A DNA stretch of 40,448 nt. Source: Oscillospiraceae bacterium (GTDB lineage: Bacteria; Bacillota; Clostridia; Oscillospirales; Ruminococcaceae). The notes under the pieces were generated by a model that saw nothing but the letters and a program-made list of their open reading frames with translations, had not been told where the DNA came from and did not search any database. The position numbers were made by a program, and so were the translations under genes. The DNA is taken from NCBI GenBank assembly GCA_017559185.1, contig JAFYSU010000005.1, forward strand, positions 1 to 40,448, given 5' to 3'. Positions 14,705 to 23,933 of the stretch are shown piece after piece; within the stretch, counting starts at the first letter, position 1; each line of letters begins with the position of its first letter.

Positions 14705-16750
14705 ATGAACAGAAAAAAAACTAAATTTGGAATAGTTGCCAAGCTTATGTGCAGTACTGTTTTGCCAATGGTACTGATTTTGTCACTGGTTGGCACATGG
14801 CTGTCAAAAAGTGTTGCGGCAATGGTTGAAGACCATATAAACACAGAAATAGGAGTGCAGGCGGATTCCGCATCTTCCGAAATCGAAGGATATTTTGCGG
14901 CATATTTATACCATGCCGATTCTTTGTCAAATTCCGTAACAGTAAAACGGATGATGGTAGAATCTGACCAAACAGGAAAACGCGTGGAGGATTGTGCAGC
15001 GTATGAAGATGCACTTTTGGAAATGCACGCTCTTAAATTGAGCGACCCTAATGTACTTAACTATGGTATAGCAGCTGAAAGAGTAAGCGAATTTGCGCAA
15101 TCTGACAGATATGTTACAGGTCCGGATTGGGACATCAGCACCCGTGGCTGGTGGCTTTATACTCTTGAAAAAGGCAGACCTACCATAAGCGACCCATACC
15201 AAGACCTTAACACAAAGAAAATGTGTGTAAGTGCGGCTGCTCTTATTTACGGCAGCAACCCAACCGATCCAATTGGTTCTATTTGTATTGATATTGCGAT
15301 TGATACCCTGTCCGACACGCTTTCCAAGCTTAAAATAGGCGAGACCGGTTATCTTGTTATAACCGATGCAAGCGGCAATGTTGCGTATCATCCAAACGAG
15401 GAAATGTACTTCCAGCAGCTGCAAGACCTTGGATTTTCCGCAAATATTGTGGATGCAATGTCCAAACCAGAAAACACTCGCTTTATAAAATATACCGTAG
15501 GTGAAGAAACCTTCTACGGCAGCGTTATCTACCTTGAAAGAGAAGGCTGGCATGTACTTGGTGTTATGCCTGAGGATGAATATGTTGCACAGACCGAAAA
15601 GGTTCGTTCGCAGATTATTTACACCTTCGGTTTCATGATAATTGTACTGGCTGCTATTACATATGTAATGTCCAACAGTGTTGTAAAACCGTTGATCCGT
15701 CTTGCAAATGCTGTACAGGAAATTGCCGACGGCAACTTGCATGTTGACCCAAGCGTTCGTACCAATGACGAACTTAAACTGCTTAGTCAAGGTGTAACAG
15801 CAATAGTTGAAAGACTCAAGCTGAACATGGAATATATCAAGGAAATTTCCGCAGTACTTGAACAGATTGGTCAGGGCGACCTTGTATTTGAACTGAAGCT
15901 GGATTATGCAGGCGAATTCAAACAGCTTAAAGATTCCATGAACAGCGTTAAAGAAAACCTTTCCGAAACTTTGATGAGCATTACCCAGCTTTCCAATCAG
16001 GTTTCCAGCAATGCAGACCAGGTTGCAAGCGGCGCTCAGGCGCTCAGTCAGGGTGCTACTGAACAGGCTTCCGCAGTAGAAGAATTGGCAGCTACAATTA
16101 ACGCAATTTCTTCTCAGGTACAAGTTACGGCTAAAAATGCTCAAGAAGCAAGAGAGCGTGCACTTGAATCGGCACAGCAAACGGAACTTGGCAACCGTCA
16201 TATGCAGGAAATGACACATGCAATGGCTGAAATCAGCAATACATCTGCCGAAATTGGCAAGATTATTAAAGCCATTGAAGATATTGCATTCCAAACCAAC
16301 ATACTTGCGCTTAACGCAGCTGTTGAAGCAGCTCGTGCAGGTGCTGCGGGTAAAGGCTTTGCAGTAGTTGCCGACGAGGTTCGTAACCTTGCAAGTAAAT
16401 CGGCTGAAGCTGCTAAGAATACAACCGCACTGATTGAAAATTCCATTACAGCGGTAGAAAAAGGTACTACAATTGCCGAAAACACCGCAAAAGCACTTGC
16501 AGGCGTAATGGAAAGCTCCGGTGCACTTAACGAAATTATTGAACAAATTTCCGGTGCGGCTGAAGAACAGGCAGAGTCCATAGCACAGGTAACACAGGGC
16601 GTAGACCAGATTGCCGGTGTTGTACAAACAAACTCTGCAACTTCGGAAGAAAGTGCGGCGGCAAGTGAGGAGCTGTTTGGGCTTGCGAATACAATGAAAG
16701 CGCAAATTGACAGGTTCAATCTTGACACTGGATACAAAGTTCATATGTAA
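14705..16750 (+). CDS. Methyl-accepting chemotaxis protein, dCache sensor (copy A)
   Basis: The start at ATG 14705 follows GAAAGG. The 681-residue protein has TM1 at 14-34, a double-Cache extracellular domain at about 40-300, TM2 at 304-324, HAMP and a cytoplasmic signalling coiled coil with the conserved tip. In the membrane-distal Cache module, Arg147-Gly-Trp149-Trp150 and the Asp of a CIDIAID strand resemble the residue set used by dCache amino-acid receptors, so amino-acid sensing is a reasonable inference. It is the same length as the next gene and shares the TM1 flank, HAMP and signalling parts almost residue for residue, so it is a tandem paralogue. Confidence 0.95.
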   Translation: MNRKKTKFGIVAKLMCSTVLPMVLILSLVGTWLSKSVAAMVEDHINTEIGVQADSASSEIEGYFAAYLYHADSLSNSVTVKRMMVESDQTGKRVEDCAAYEDALLEMHALKLSDPNVLNYGIAAERVSEFAQSDRYVTGPDWDISTRGWWLYTLEKGRPTISDPYQDLNTKKMCVSAAALIYGSNPTDPIGSICIDIAIDTLSDTLSKLKIGETGYLVITDASGNVAYHPNEEMYFQQLQDLGFSANIVDAMSKPENTRFIKYTVGEETFYGSVIYLEREGWHVLGVMPEDEYVAQTEKVRSQIIYTFGFMIIVLAAITYVMSNSVVKPLIRLANAVQEIADGNLHVDPSVRTNDELKLLSQGVTAIVERLKLNMEYIKEISAVLEQIGQGDLVFELKLDYAGEFKQLKDSMNSVKENLSETLMSITQLSNQVSSNADQVASGAQALSQGATEQASAVEELAATINAISSQVQVTAKNAQEARERALESAQQTELGNRHMQEMTHAMAEISNTSAEIGKIIKAIEDIAFQTNILALNAAVEAARAGAAGKGFAVVADEVRNLASKSAEAAKNTTALIENSITAVEKGTTIAENTAKALAGVMESSGALNEIIEQISGAAEEQAESIAQVTQGVDQIAGVVQTNSATSEESAAASEELFGLANTMKAQIDRFNLDTGYKVHM

Positions 16751-16751
16751 A

Positions 16752-16790
16752 AACAAAAAACAAGCTCCTGCGGGAGCTTGTTTTTTTATT
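16752..16790 (+). terminator. Terminator between the two dCache receptors
   Basis: AAAACAAGCTCC - TGC - GGGAGCTTGTTTT with a long T tract. Confidence 0.9.
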
Positions 16791-17014
16791 GGGGAAAATG
16801 CGGTAAGTGTTGTGGTTAAGGTATGTGAAGATTAGTAAAATGCAGAGATGAAAGTTTTAATTTTAAAAGTAATAACTTTAGTGGAGTAATGTTGTGAAAA
16901 TATACGAAAATTTGTAAATTGTCAAAAAAATACGAAAATATTTAGTGTTTGTTGTATAATAAGAAAGTAACTGACTTGCCGCAGCATAAAAAAGTTTGAA
17001 AGGTGGTAATACCG

Positions 17015-19060
17015 ATGAAAAAGTCAAAGGTAAAATTCGGAATAGTTAAAAAACTGATGTGTGCAATACTAATTCCCCTTGTAGTAGTATTAGCGTTGGT
17101 GGGGAATGATTTGGCCTTAAAAGTGGCTGAAAGTGTAAAGGGGCAAATTAATACAAACATTGCACAGCAGGCATACACTGCGGCGTCAACAGTTGATGCA
17201 TATTTTGCTACATACATGTACCATGCGGAAGCGGTGGCAGGTTCTGCAACTACACGCAATATTTTGGCGGAGTCCAATTCACAGGGAAAACGATTGGAAA
17301 ACTGTGCGGCATATTCCAATATGTTGATGGAAACAGGTACACTTAAAGATAGTGACGTTAACGTGCTTAACTACTGGATTGCAAGTGTAGGTGCAAGCGA
17401 ATTGGCACAATCGGACGGGTATGTTACAAGTCCTGATTGGGATATAACAAGCAGAGAGTGGTTTAAAACAATGGCAGCCAAAAATGATACTGCTACAAGT
17501 GATCCTTACCAAGACACCAGCAGTGGTAAGATGTGCATTACTGCGGCAGCTCCGGTGTTTGACAATGGCGGAAATTTGCTTGGTGCTGTTGGTATTGATA
17601 TTGCGCTTGATGTTCTTTCGCAAACATTATCTCAAATCAAAATTGGTCAAACAGGTTACCTTATCGTAACCGACTCGACAGGTGTTATTATCTACCATCC
17701 AAATTCGGAATTGCTTTCAAAAAATATTACCAGTCTTAATCTTGGTGAAGCTGTGGATGCTGCAATGACCAGTCCGCAGGATACCGCTTATGTAAACTTT
17801 ACTTCGGTAACAGGCAGTGAAGTACACGGAAGTGTTAAGAACATTGCAAGCAACGGTTGGCATGTTATGAGTGTAATGCCCGATGATGAATATTCTGCTC
17901 AGGCTAATATGGTTCTTACCAGAATTAACAGCACTTTTGGATTTATAATAATTGTGTTGGCAGTTATTATATTCTTTATGTCCAATACAGTAGTAAAACC
18001 GCTTGTCAGACTTGCAGCGGCAGTGCAGCAAATTGCAGAAGGCAATTTGGAAGTTGATGCAAATGCTCGCACAAATGACGAGCTTAAACTGCTTGGTGAA
18101 AGCGTAACCGCAATTGTACAACGACTCAAACTTAATATGGAATACATCAAGGAAGTTTCCTTTGTGCTTGAACGAATTGGTCAAGGCGACCTTGAGTTTG
18201 AATTAAATCAAGACTATTCGGGTGAGTTTAAGCAGCTTAAGGATTCAATGATTAATGTAAGGAAAAACCTTTCCGAAACTTTGATGAGCATTACCCAGCT
18301 TTCCAATCAGGTTTCCAGCAATGCAGACCAAGTTTCCAGCGGGGCTCAGGCACTCAGTCAGGGGGCTACTGAACAGGCTTCGGCAATAGAAGAATTGGCG
18401 GCTACCATTAACGAAATTTCTGCACAGGTTCAGACTACAGCAAGCAATGCGCAGGAAGCACGTGCAAGAGCAATAGAATCGGCACAGCAAACCGATGACG
18501 GAAACAAACATATGAATGAACTGACTCATGCAATGAATGAAATCAGTAGCACTTCTGCGGAAATCGGCAAGATTATTAAAGCTATCGAAGATATTGCATT
18601 CCAAACCAATATTCTTGCACTTAACGCAGCGGTAGAAGCGGCTCGTGCAGGGGCAGCAGGCAAAGGCTTTGCAGTAGTTGCCGACGAGGTTAGAAACCTT
18701 GCAAGTAAATCGGCAGAAGCGGCTAAGAATACCACAGTATTGATTGAAAATTCCATTACAGCGGTAGAAAAAGGTACAGCTATTGCCGAAGAAACTGCAA
18801 AAGTGCTTGAAGGAGTAATGGAAAGTTCGAATGCACTTAACGAAATTATTGAACTGATTTCGCAGGCGGCTAACGAACAGGCAGAATCCATAGCACAGGT
18901 AACACAGGGTGTAGACCAGATTTCCGGTGTTGTACAAACAAACTCTGCAACCTCGGAAGAAAGTGCAGCAGCAAGTGAAGAACTGTTTAACCTTGCAAAT
19001 ACCATGAAAGCACAAATTCAAAAGTTCAAAATTGGCAGTGAATACCAAGTTCATATGTAA
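17015..19060 (+). CDS. Methyl-accepting chemotaxis protein, dCache sensor (copy B)
   Basis: ATG 17015 follows AAAGGTGG; an in-frame GTG at 17003 is part of the site. The 681-residue architecture matches copy A: TM1 about 12-33, dCache about 40-300, TM2 about 305-325, HAMP and signalling tip. The sensor has diverged more than the rest (Arg147-Glu-Trp149-Phe150, GIDIALD), keeping the Arg-Trp-aromatic pattern of amino-acid-binding dCache domains. Both copies end in Y-x-VHM. The -10-like TATAAT at 16955-16960 lacks an obvious -35. It ends at its own terminator, so the copies are independently transcribed. Confidence 0.95.
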   Translation: MKKSKVKFGIVKKLMCAILIPLVVVLALVGNDLALKVAESVKGQINTNIAQQAYTAASTVDAYFATYMYHAEAVAGSATTRNILAESNSQGKRLENCAAYSNMLMETGTLKDSDVNVLNYWIASVGASELAQSDGYVTSPDWDITSREWFKTMAAKNDTATSDPYQDTSSGKMCITAAAPVFDNGGNLLGAVGIDIALDVLSQTLSQIKIGQTGYLIVTDSTGVIIYHPNSELLSKNITSLNLGEAVDAAMTSPQDTAYVNFTSVTGSEVHGSVKNIASNGWHVMSVMPDDEYSAQANMVLTRINSTFGFIIIVLAVIIFFMSNTVVKPLVRLAAAVQQIAEGNLEVDANARTNDELKLLGESVTAIVQRLKLNMEYIKEVSFVLERIGQGDLEFELNQDYSGEFKQLKDSMINVRKNLSETLMSITQLSNQVSSNADQVSSGAQALSQGATEQASAIEELAATINEISAQVQTTASNAQEARARAIESAQQTDDGNKHMNELTHAMNEISSTSAEIGKIIKAIEDIAFQTNILALNAAVEAARAGAAGKGFAVVADEVRNLASKSAEAAKNTTVLIENSITAVEKGTAIAEETAKVLEGVMESSNALNEIIELISQAANEQAESIAQVTQGVDQISGVVQTNSATSEESAAASEELFNLANTMKAQIQKFKIGSEYQVHM

Positions 19061-19065
19061 AAAAA

Positions 19066-19101
19066 TAAAAAAGCAGGCTCCCAACAGGAGCCTGCTTTTT
19101 G
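19066..19101 (+). terminator. Terminator after the third chemoreceptor
   Basis: AAAAGCAGGCTCC pairs with GGAGCCTGCTTTT around a short loop. Confidence 0.9.
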
Positions 19102-19216
19102 GCTTGGAGAACGATGGCGTGCGTGGTATACTCGTTATTATGAATAATATAATTACAGCGTGAAGTTTTTGTGTAGGGAGTGAAATAAAACGGTTAAGGT
19201 AAGAGGGCTTGATTTG

Positions 19217-19804
19217 ATGATTGCATTTTTGGCGTCAGCATTTCAGGCGTTTGGTATATACAACATTCATGTACTGTCAAATGTTACCGAGGGCGGAGTT
19301 CTTGGCTTGGTACTGCTTGGGGAACACTGCTTTGGAATTTCACCTGCGGTAAGCGGTTTTGTTTTGAATATGCTTTGTTACCTTTTGGGGTGGAAAACAC
19401 TTGGCAAAGGGTTTATAGTTTGCTCGATGGCGGCAGCGGCAGGCTTTTCGGCAGCGTATGGAATTATTGAACAGTACCCACCACTATGGCCTCAAATAGC
19501 CGATTATCCGCTTTTGGCAGCGGTGCTGGGGGCACTGTTTATAGGAATTGGAGCAGGAATAAGTGTAAAGGTTGGCGGAGCAGCTGCCGGTGATGATGCA
19601 TTGGCAATGAGTCTTTCAAAAATTACAGGAGTTGAGATACAGTGGGTGTATTTGATAAGTGATGTAAGCGTACTGTTGCTTTCACTTGTATACATTCCGC
19701 TTAACAGAATAGGCTATTCACTTCTTACAGTAATTTTATCGGGGCAGATAATAGGACTAATTCAAAAAATGCCAAATACGGCAGCGAAAAAACAAAGCCG
19801 ATAG
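19217..19804 (+). CDS. YitT-family (DUF161) membrane protein
   Basis: The start is uncertain: ATG 19217 and TTG 19214 both lie a usable distance from AGAGGG (19201-19206), and the frame is open back to 19184. The roughly 195-residue product has five hydrophobic helices and the family hallmarks. These are an early GIYNIH, a TEGGVLGL segment after the first helix, and a Gly-rich VGGAAAGDDALAMSL loop before the last helices. It lacks the C-terminal DUF2179 domain of longer YitT proteins. The molecular function of the family is not established. It is a single gene, ending at terminator 19833-19878. Confidence 0.8.
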   Translation: MIAFLASAFQAFGIYNIHVLSNVTEGGVLGLVLLGEHCFGISPAVSGFVLNMLCYLLGWKTLGKGFIVCSMAAAAGFSAAYGIIEQYPPLWPQIADYPLLAAVLGALFIGIGAGISVKVGGAAAGDDALAMSLSKITGVEIQWVYLISDVSVLLLSLVYIPLNRIGYSLLTVILSGQIIGLIQKMPNTAAKKQSR

Positions 19805-19832
19805 CACGAAGAATAAAACAGAAATTCAATAT

Positions 19833-19878
19833 GACATACATCTGCAAAATCAGACATTTTGTAGGTGTATGTTTTTTA
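19833..19878 (+). terminator. Terminator of the YitT-family gene
   Basis: ACATACATCTGCAAAAT at 19834-19850 pairs with ATTTTGTAGGTGTATGT at 19856-19872, then TTTTT. Confidence 0.8.
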
Positions 19879-20075
19879 AATCGAAAACAAGAAAAGTCAA
19901 TAACTGTCAAAAGTTACAAAAAATAAATAAACTTAGCGATAAAAATGTTCAAAATGCAATGGATGGGTATTGATATCATTGGCGTATAAGTATATTATTA
20001 AATAAAAGATAGTATTTCTTGCATAGAGCAAAATTTAATGGATTGAGATATTTTGTCTTGCAGCAAAAAAAGTTC

Positions 20076-20127
20076 TTGACAAGTTAGGAAAATAATAATA
20101 TATTAGTAATTGCTTAAATACTTAAGC
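20076..20127 (+). promoter_or_regulatory. Promoter and ArsR-type operator of the ferredoxin operon
   Basis: TTGACA (20076-20081), a 17-bp spacer and TATATT (20099-20104). Just downstream, GCTTAA-ATAC-TTAAGC (20112-20127) is a perfect 6-4-6 palindrome. It extends to 10-bp arms (AATTGCTTAA / TTAAGCGATT) with one mismatch. It overlaps the predicted transcription start, so it suits an ArsR repressor encoded by the third gene. Confidence 0.75.
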
Positions 20128-20148
20128 GATTGTATGGGAGGATTTTTT

Positions 20149-20352
20149 ATGGCATCTAAACGATACGCTCATGTAGAAAAAGGCTGCGTTGCATGCGGAA
20201 GCTGTGTAAAGGTATGTCCGAAAGGCGCAATTTCAATTTGGCAGGGTGTAAAAGCTATTGTAGACACTGTTCACTGTGTTGGATGCGGAAGATGTGAAAG
20301 GGAATGTCCTGCCGGTGCAATCAAACTTGTACAAAGGGAGAATGCTGAGTGA
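20149..20352 (+). CDS. 2[4Fe-4S] ferredoxin
   Basis: The start at ATG 20149 follows GGGAGG. The 67-residue protein has two bacterial ferredoxin motifs: Cys13-x2-Cys16-x2-Cys19-x3-Cys23-Pro and Cys43-x2-Cys46-x2-Cys49-x3-Cys53-Pro. They will bind two 4Fe-4S clusters for low-potential electron transfer in the cytoplasm. The stop codon overlaps the GTG start of the next gene by 4 nt, so the ferredoxin is translationally coupled to the membrane protein and probably is its soluble electron partner. Confidence 0.9.
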   Translation: MASKRYAHVEKGCVACGSCVKVCPKGAISIWQGVKAIVDTVHCVGCGRCERECPAGAIKLVQRENAE

Positions 20353-20981
20353 AGAAAAAGCACTGGTACGATTATTTGTGGATTGTAAGTCCGATATATT
20401 TGGGATTAGGTTTTTTTAACATTATGTACGCATGGTTGGGGCTTATATTTTTTTGTACCCCAATCCTAATTTCGGTATTTGGCGGAGGAAAACTGTACTG
20501 TAATCGTTATTGCGACAGGGGGCAGCTTTTAACCTTGTTGGGCAGCAAACTTAAACTGTCAAGAAACCGTCCAACTCCGGCAATTCTTAAATCGCCATGG
20601 TTCAGATATGGCTTTTTGATTTTCTTTTTTGCAATGTTTTTTCAAATGCTGGGTGTTACATGGATGGTTTTTGAGGGTACAAAAGACATGGCAGCATTTG
20701 TGAAGCTGTTGTGGACATTTAAAGTACCGTGGCAGTGGGCGTGTCCGGCAGGCGTTACACCTTGGATGGCTCAATTTGCTTACGGGTTTTACAGCATGAT
20801 GCTTACCTCCACACTTATAAGCATTGTGATGATGGTATTTTTTAAACCTCGTACATGGTGCGTTTTTTGCCCAATGGGTACATTCACACACCTTATAAGC
20901 CGTTTGCGTGCGGGTAAAGCTCCCGAGCCGCAGGCAGGATGTTCGGGGAATTGCTCTGCTTGTACAAAAGGAGGACAATAA
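20349..20981 (+). CDS. NapH/NosR-like iron-sulfur membrane protein
   Basis: A GTG start overlaps the ferredoxin stop. The 210-residue protein has four to five transmembrane helices (about 10-45, 86-106, 125-165). It shows the Cys motifs of the NapH/NosR/CcoG Fer4_5 group: YCNRYC (Cys51-x3-Cys55), ACPAG (Cys132-Pro) and WCVFCPMG (Cys171-x2-Cys174-Pro). A short soluble tail adds Cys198, Cys202 and Cys205. The usual C-terminal ferredoxin domains of NapH are absent and may be replaced by the separate ferredoxin upstream. It likely passes electrons across or along the membrane; the acceptor is unknown. Confidence 0.8.
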   Translation: MKKKHWYDYLWIVSPIYLGLGFFNIMYAWLGLIFFCTPILISVFGGGKLYCNRYCDRGQLLTLLGSKLKLSRNRPTPAILKSPWFRYGFLIFFFAMFFQMLGVTWMVFEGTKDMAAFVKLLWTFKVPWQWACPAGVTPWMAQFAYGFYSMMLTSTLISIVMMVFFKPRTWCVFCPMGTFTHLISRLRAGKAPEPQAGCSGNCSACTKGGQ

Positions 20982-21274
20982 TGCTTGAAAATGCAAAGCT
21001 TGTGGCTGAGCTGCTCAGACTCATGGCAAACGATAACCGTTTGATGATACTCTGCTTGCTTTTGGAAAAACCCCGCACCGTTACGGAGCTTGCCGAACAG
21101 GTTCAGGGGATAACGCTGTCGGCGTTGTCGCAGCACCTGCAAAAATTAAGACAAAGCAATTTGATACAAGCACAAAAACAAGGACAGTATGTTTGGTATA
21201 GCCTTAAAGATGAACGCATACGCGCACTCATGGCGGTGCTGAAGGAAAACTACTGTAATATGCCAATGGAATAA
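20981..21274 (+). CDS. ArsR/SmtB-family repressor
   Basis: A 97-residue winged-helix protein starting at ATG 20981, overlapping the previous stop by 1 nt, with GGAGG upstream. The recognition helix is LSALSQHLQKLR, followed by a beta-wing (GQYVWYSL). The arsenic motif ELCVC is absent. Two cysteines, Cys25 and Cys92, lie in the first and last helices, a layout reminiscent of thiol-based sensors of this family (BigR/SqrR type). This comparison is by position only. It most likely represses its own operon through the palindrome at 20112-20127. Confidence 0.85.
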   Translation: MLENAKLVAELLRLMANDNRLMILCLLLEKPRTVTELAEQVQGITLSALSQHLQKLRQSNLIQAQKQGQYVWYSLKDERIRALMAVLKENYCNMPME

Positions 21275-21312
21275 AAAGGAAAGTCCATGCACTGCATGGA
21301 CTTTCCTTTTGT
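21272..21312. terminator. Bidirectional terminator
   Basis: AAAAGGAAAGTCCATGC pairs with GCATGGACTTTCCTTTT around a 3-nt loop. It separates the + ArsR operon from the - DUF4397 gene. Confidence 0.9.
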
Positions 21313-21315
21313 TTT

Positions 21316-22194
21316 TTACAGGCGGTCTTCCACAACAAGGGTTTGAATGGTATCGGCGGAAGGTCCCCAGTTAAGCACATAAATTGTGTACATGGAATCA
21401 CGCCGAACATTAACAAAGAACGAAACAAGCGGATTGTACGAAGGCATGTAGCCGTTGGAAACATCAAGGTCAATGTCCATGTATCTTGGAATAGGTTTAA
21501 AGGAGGTTTCGGCAATGTGGAATTGATAACCGTTAGGGGAAACTCTGCGGAAGGAGGTAGTTTCTTTAAAACGCACATCGCCAAAAACTACTCTGCCGTC
21601 ATTAAGAATAAGGTCAAGCGGTCCGCTTAAGTTTGCAAGATTGGACATACGAATACAAGAGGAATAGCCGTTGCTGCGGCAAGGGGAGTCGGATATCTGC
21701 AAAAGGTCCAACCCACCGGAGGTAGGAATAATGGCAACAGTTGAATTTTCACCGCTGCGGAAAGGCAGGGTTTTTTGAATGTACACATAGCCGTTTTGAC
21801 CGGTTACGGTAATTGTTTGAAAACCGTCGGAAATTCTGCCGTAGCCGGAAACAGAAGCAAATCCCAAACGATTTACCACAAGACGGTTATTAATGTAAAT
21901 TTGGAACGGATTATAATTATAGGCTGCATTTAAAAAGCGAACTTTTGCAAAAGAAGAATTGCTGCCGTTTCCGCAGAAAAAGCAGGGGAAATTAACACTT
22001 GGCAGAATGGTTATAAGACCGCCGCCGCCGTTTGTGTTGCCGTTGTACACAGGCCCGCCTTCGCCCGGATTAGGCAGGGGGATTACAGCTTCGTTGTTTT
22101 CGGCAGAGCCGGGGTCGTACACGGGACCGCCTTCACCCGGGTTGGGAAGAGGGGAAACAGGGGTGTTCTGGCGGGAAAAAAAGTCTGATTTCAT
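21316..22194 (-). CDS. DUF4397 domain protein with N-terminal PNPGEGGPVY repeats
   Basis: A 292-residue protein starting at ATG 22194 on the minus strand behind GAAAGGGTG, with rather long spacing. Residues 13-52 contain two copies of PLPNPGEGGPVY separated by an acidic linker, then a Gly/Asn-rich stretch. Residues about 78-285 match the DUF4397 pattern of tandem beta-sandwich repeats (AKVRFLNAAYNYNPFQIYI; SCIRMSNLANLSGPLDLIL). There is no signal peptide or membrane anchor. In spore formers such proteins are often considered coat or surface associated; that is a guess here. Codons of the two repeats are similar but not identical. Confidence 0.75.
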   Translation of the reverse strand: MKSDFFSRQNTPVSPLPNPGEGGPVYDPGSAENNEAVIPLPNPGEGGPVYNGNTNGGGGLITILPSVNFPCFFCGNGSNSSFAKVRFLNAAYNYNPFQIYINNRLVVNRLGFASVSGYGRISDGFQTITVTGQNGYVYIQKTLPFRSGENSTVAIIPTSGGLDLLQISDSPCRSNGYSSCIRMSNLANLSGPLDLILNDGRVVFGDVRFKETTSFRRVSPNGYQFHIAETSFKPIPRYMDIDLDVSNGYMPSYNPLVSFFVNVRRDSMYTIYVLNWGPSADTIQTLVVEDRL

Positions 22195-22278
22195 AAAAGC
22201 ATTGCACCCTTTCTTGCGTGGGATTTTCCGACGATAAAATGCCGGCTGATATAATACTATGTCAAAGGTGCTTTAAGG

Positions 22279-22328
22279 GTGAAAAAATGACACACCGCCG
22301 ACGGAAACAATTTCCGCCGACGGTGTGC
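22279..22328 (-). terminator. Interrupted inverted repeat with T run on the minus strand
   Basis: CACACCGCCGACGGAAA and TTTCCGCCGACGGTGTG (22291-22307, 22311-22327 approximately) pair with two A-C mismatches. Read on the minus strand it is followed by TCATTTTTTC, 95 nt before the DUF4397 start, so it could be a leader attenuator or a leftover terminator. Confidence 0.5.
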
Positions 22329-22484
22329 CGCGCTGTGGAGATATACCCCTAACCTGGAAGATTTCACAGATATTTCACAGTTGTATGATATTTATCAAAC
22401 GACCATATTACAATAGTACAATATTTTTTAAAAAAGTCAATGCGTTTTTGTTGGTAAAACAGAAATTTAGGAGGATTTTTCACG

Positions 22485-22521
22485 AAAAAACAGGGGAATG
22501 TTTAAAACATTCCCCTGCTTT
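22485..22521 (-). terminator. Terminator of the trmL-degV unit
   Basis: On the minus strand GCAGGGGAATG pairs with CATTCCCCTG and is followed by TTTTTTC. Confidence 0.85.
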
Positions 22522-23393
22522 TACGCTTTGTTTTCGCCTTCAAAGATTATGCCGACCAATTTTGGGCCTGCATTTATTGCTATACTTGCCCCTACAGGAT
22601 AAATGCAAACCGGAGGATGCCCAAGTTCTGCGGTAAGAATTTCGGCTACTTCGCGGGCAGCATCTGCTTCCATACCGTGAGCTACGCAGTAAGGTTTGCT
22701 TTTATCGGGTATTCTTTCAAGAGTGTATTTTATCATTTCGTTTATTGCTGTTTTGTCGCCGCGGTATTTACCTGCAATTTTGTTGTCGCCGTCAACAAAG
22801 GCAAGCAGCGGACGCAGTCCCAAAACACCGCCAACAAGTGCAGCTGCAGCACTTACACGGCCGGATTTTTTGGCAAAATCCAAATTGAAAATGGTAAAAG
22901 CAATTTCCATTGAATTAAAGGCTGTTTTTAAATCAGCAACGACTTTGTCATAGCAAGCACCGTCCAAAATGCTTTGTGCTGCTGTCATTAAAGGCAGACC
23001 GTATGCCATTGTATAAGTTTTGGAGTCAAGCACGCAAATTTTTACATCGTCGCCTGCGTGTTCTTCGGCAAAGGCGTTAGCTGCAAGTGTTGCCGCCTGA
23101 AACATGGAGGAGCCTTTGCTGTTTATTGTTGTACATATAATGCGGTTAAAGCCGTCGTTGTAAGCCTGCTCGAATATTTCGCGGAACATGGGGGCAGGAA
23201 TGTGGGAAGTACAAGGAACGGTTTTGCTTTCCAAAAGAATGTTGTAAAATTCTTCATTTGTAAAATCCTGACCTTCCATGTAACCTTGGTCACCAATGGT
23301 TATTGGAATAGAAAGCACCTGTATACCGAGTTTTTCGGCTGCGTCTTATGGAATGTCGCAGGCAGTGTCGGTTATGAGTTTTATTTTTTCCAT
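22521..23393 (-). pseudogene. DegV family fatty-acid-binding protein, interrupted by TAA at codon 16
   Basis: The natural start is ATG 23393 on the minus strand, with AAAGGA upstream. The first 15 codons read MEKIKLITDTACDIP, the classic DegV opening. Codon 16 (23348-23346) is TAA, after which the same frame continues perfectly as DAAEKLGIQVLSIPI to a normal end near 290 residues. Fatty-acid contact features such as SHIPAP, the NLDFAKKSGRVS segment and a C-terminal GPKLVGI are intact. DegV proteins hand fatty acids to FakA kinase. The break is either a recent nonsense mutation or a base error. A GTG at 23318 could restart translation but would omit the first strand. Confidence 0.8.
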
Positions 23394-23429
23394 AAAAAAT
23401 ATGTCCAATCCTTTCAAAGTAAAAACGGG

Positions 23430-23933
23430 TTAAATCATTTCGCCCCAGCTGTAGCGGGTGAGTTCGCCTTCTGCCTGAAGTGTTGGGTAATCCCATTGGC
23501 GTAAAACTTCGTAAACGCTTACGGCAACGGTGTTGGAAAGATTAAGGCTTCTGGCTTCGCTGCGCATTGGCAAACGAACGCAGGAAGCTTCGTTTTTCAG
23601 CAAAAGCTCTTCGGGAAGCCCCTTGTCCTCTCTTCCGAAGAACAGGTAACTGTTGTCGGGGTAAGGGACATCGCAGTAGCGGCGAGGCGCTTTAGTGCTG
23701 AAAAAGAAAAAGTTGCCGGAATTTTTTTGGAAGAATTCATCCAGCGATTTATAAACCGTGATGTCCAGCAGTTCCCAATAATCCAATCCTGCACGCTTTA
23801 GTTTTTTGTCGTCAATAACAAATCCCATAGGCCCTACAAGGTGCAGCCTTGCGCCGGTTGCAGCACAGGTGCGTGCAATGTTTCCGGTGTTTTGCGGAAT
23901 TTGCGGTTCAACCAAAACAATATTTAAAATCAC
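23430..23933 (-). CDS. trmL: tRNA (cytidine/uridine(34)-2'-O)-methyltransferase TrmL
   Basis: A GTG start at 23933 on the minus strand follows AAGAAGG by 7 nt. The 167-residue protein has the length and motifs of the minimal SPOUT enzyme TrmL: PQIPQNTGNIARTC near the N terminus, FFGREDKGLP in the middle, and LPMRSEARSLNLSNTVAV in the knot. It methylates the 2'-OH of the wobble nucleotide of leucine tRNAs using SAM. It lies 36 nt upstream of the broken degV gene and probably shares a transcript with it. Confidence 0.9.
   Translation of the reverse strand: MILNIVLVEPQIPQNTGNIARTCAATGARLHLVGPMGFVIDDKKLKRAGLDYWELLDITVYKSLDEFFQKNSGNFFFFSTKAPRRYCDVPYPDNSYLFFGREDKGLPEELLLKNEASCVRLPMRSEARSLNLSNTVAVSVYEVLRQWDYPTLQAEGELTRYSWGEMI

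Larger units (their letters stand above)
19805..20148 (+). other. Intergenic region before the ferredoxin operon
   Basis: A 344-bp gap without a credible gene. It holds the terminator at 19833-19878 and the promoter/operator of the ferredoxin operon at 20076-20127. The AT-rich middle part (about 19880-20070) shows no recognisable feature. Confidence 0.6.

Noticed and set aside
14927..16756. A 609-codon minus-strand frame opposite the second chemoreceptor, with similar frames at 10001-11119 and 18245-19084
   Set aside because: Antisense shadows of repetitive Ala/Glu/Lys coiled-coil genes. All three chemoreceptors give the same artefact.
23346..23348. Programmed readthrough or stop-codon recoding in degV
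   Set aside because: TAA is not used for selenocysteine or pyrrolysine, TAA ends other genes in this window, and no recoding element is visible. A mutation or base error is simpler.
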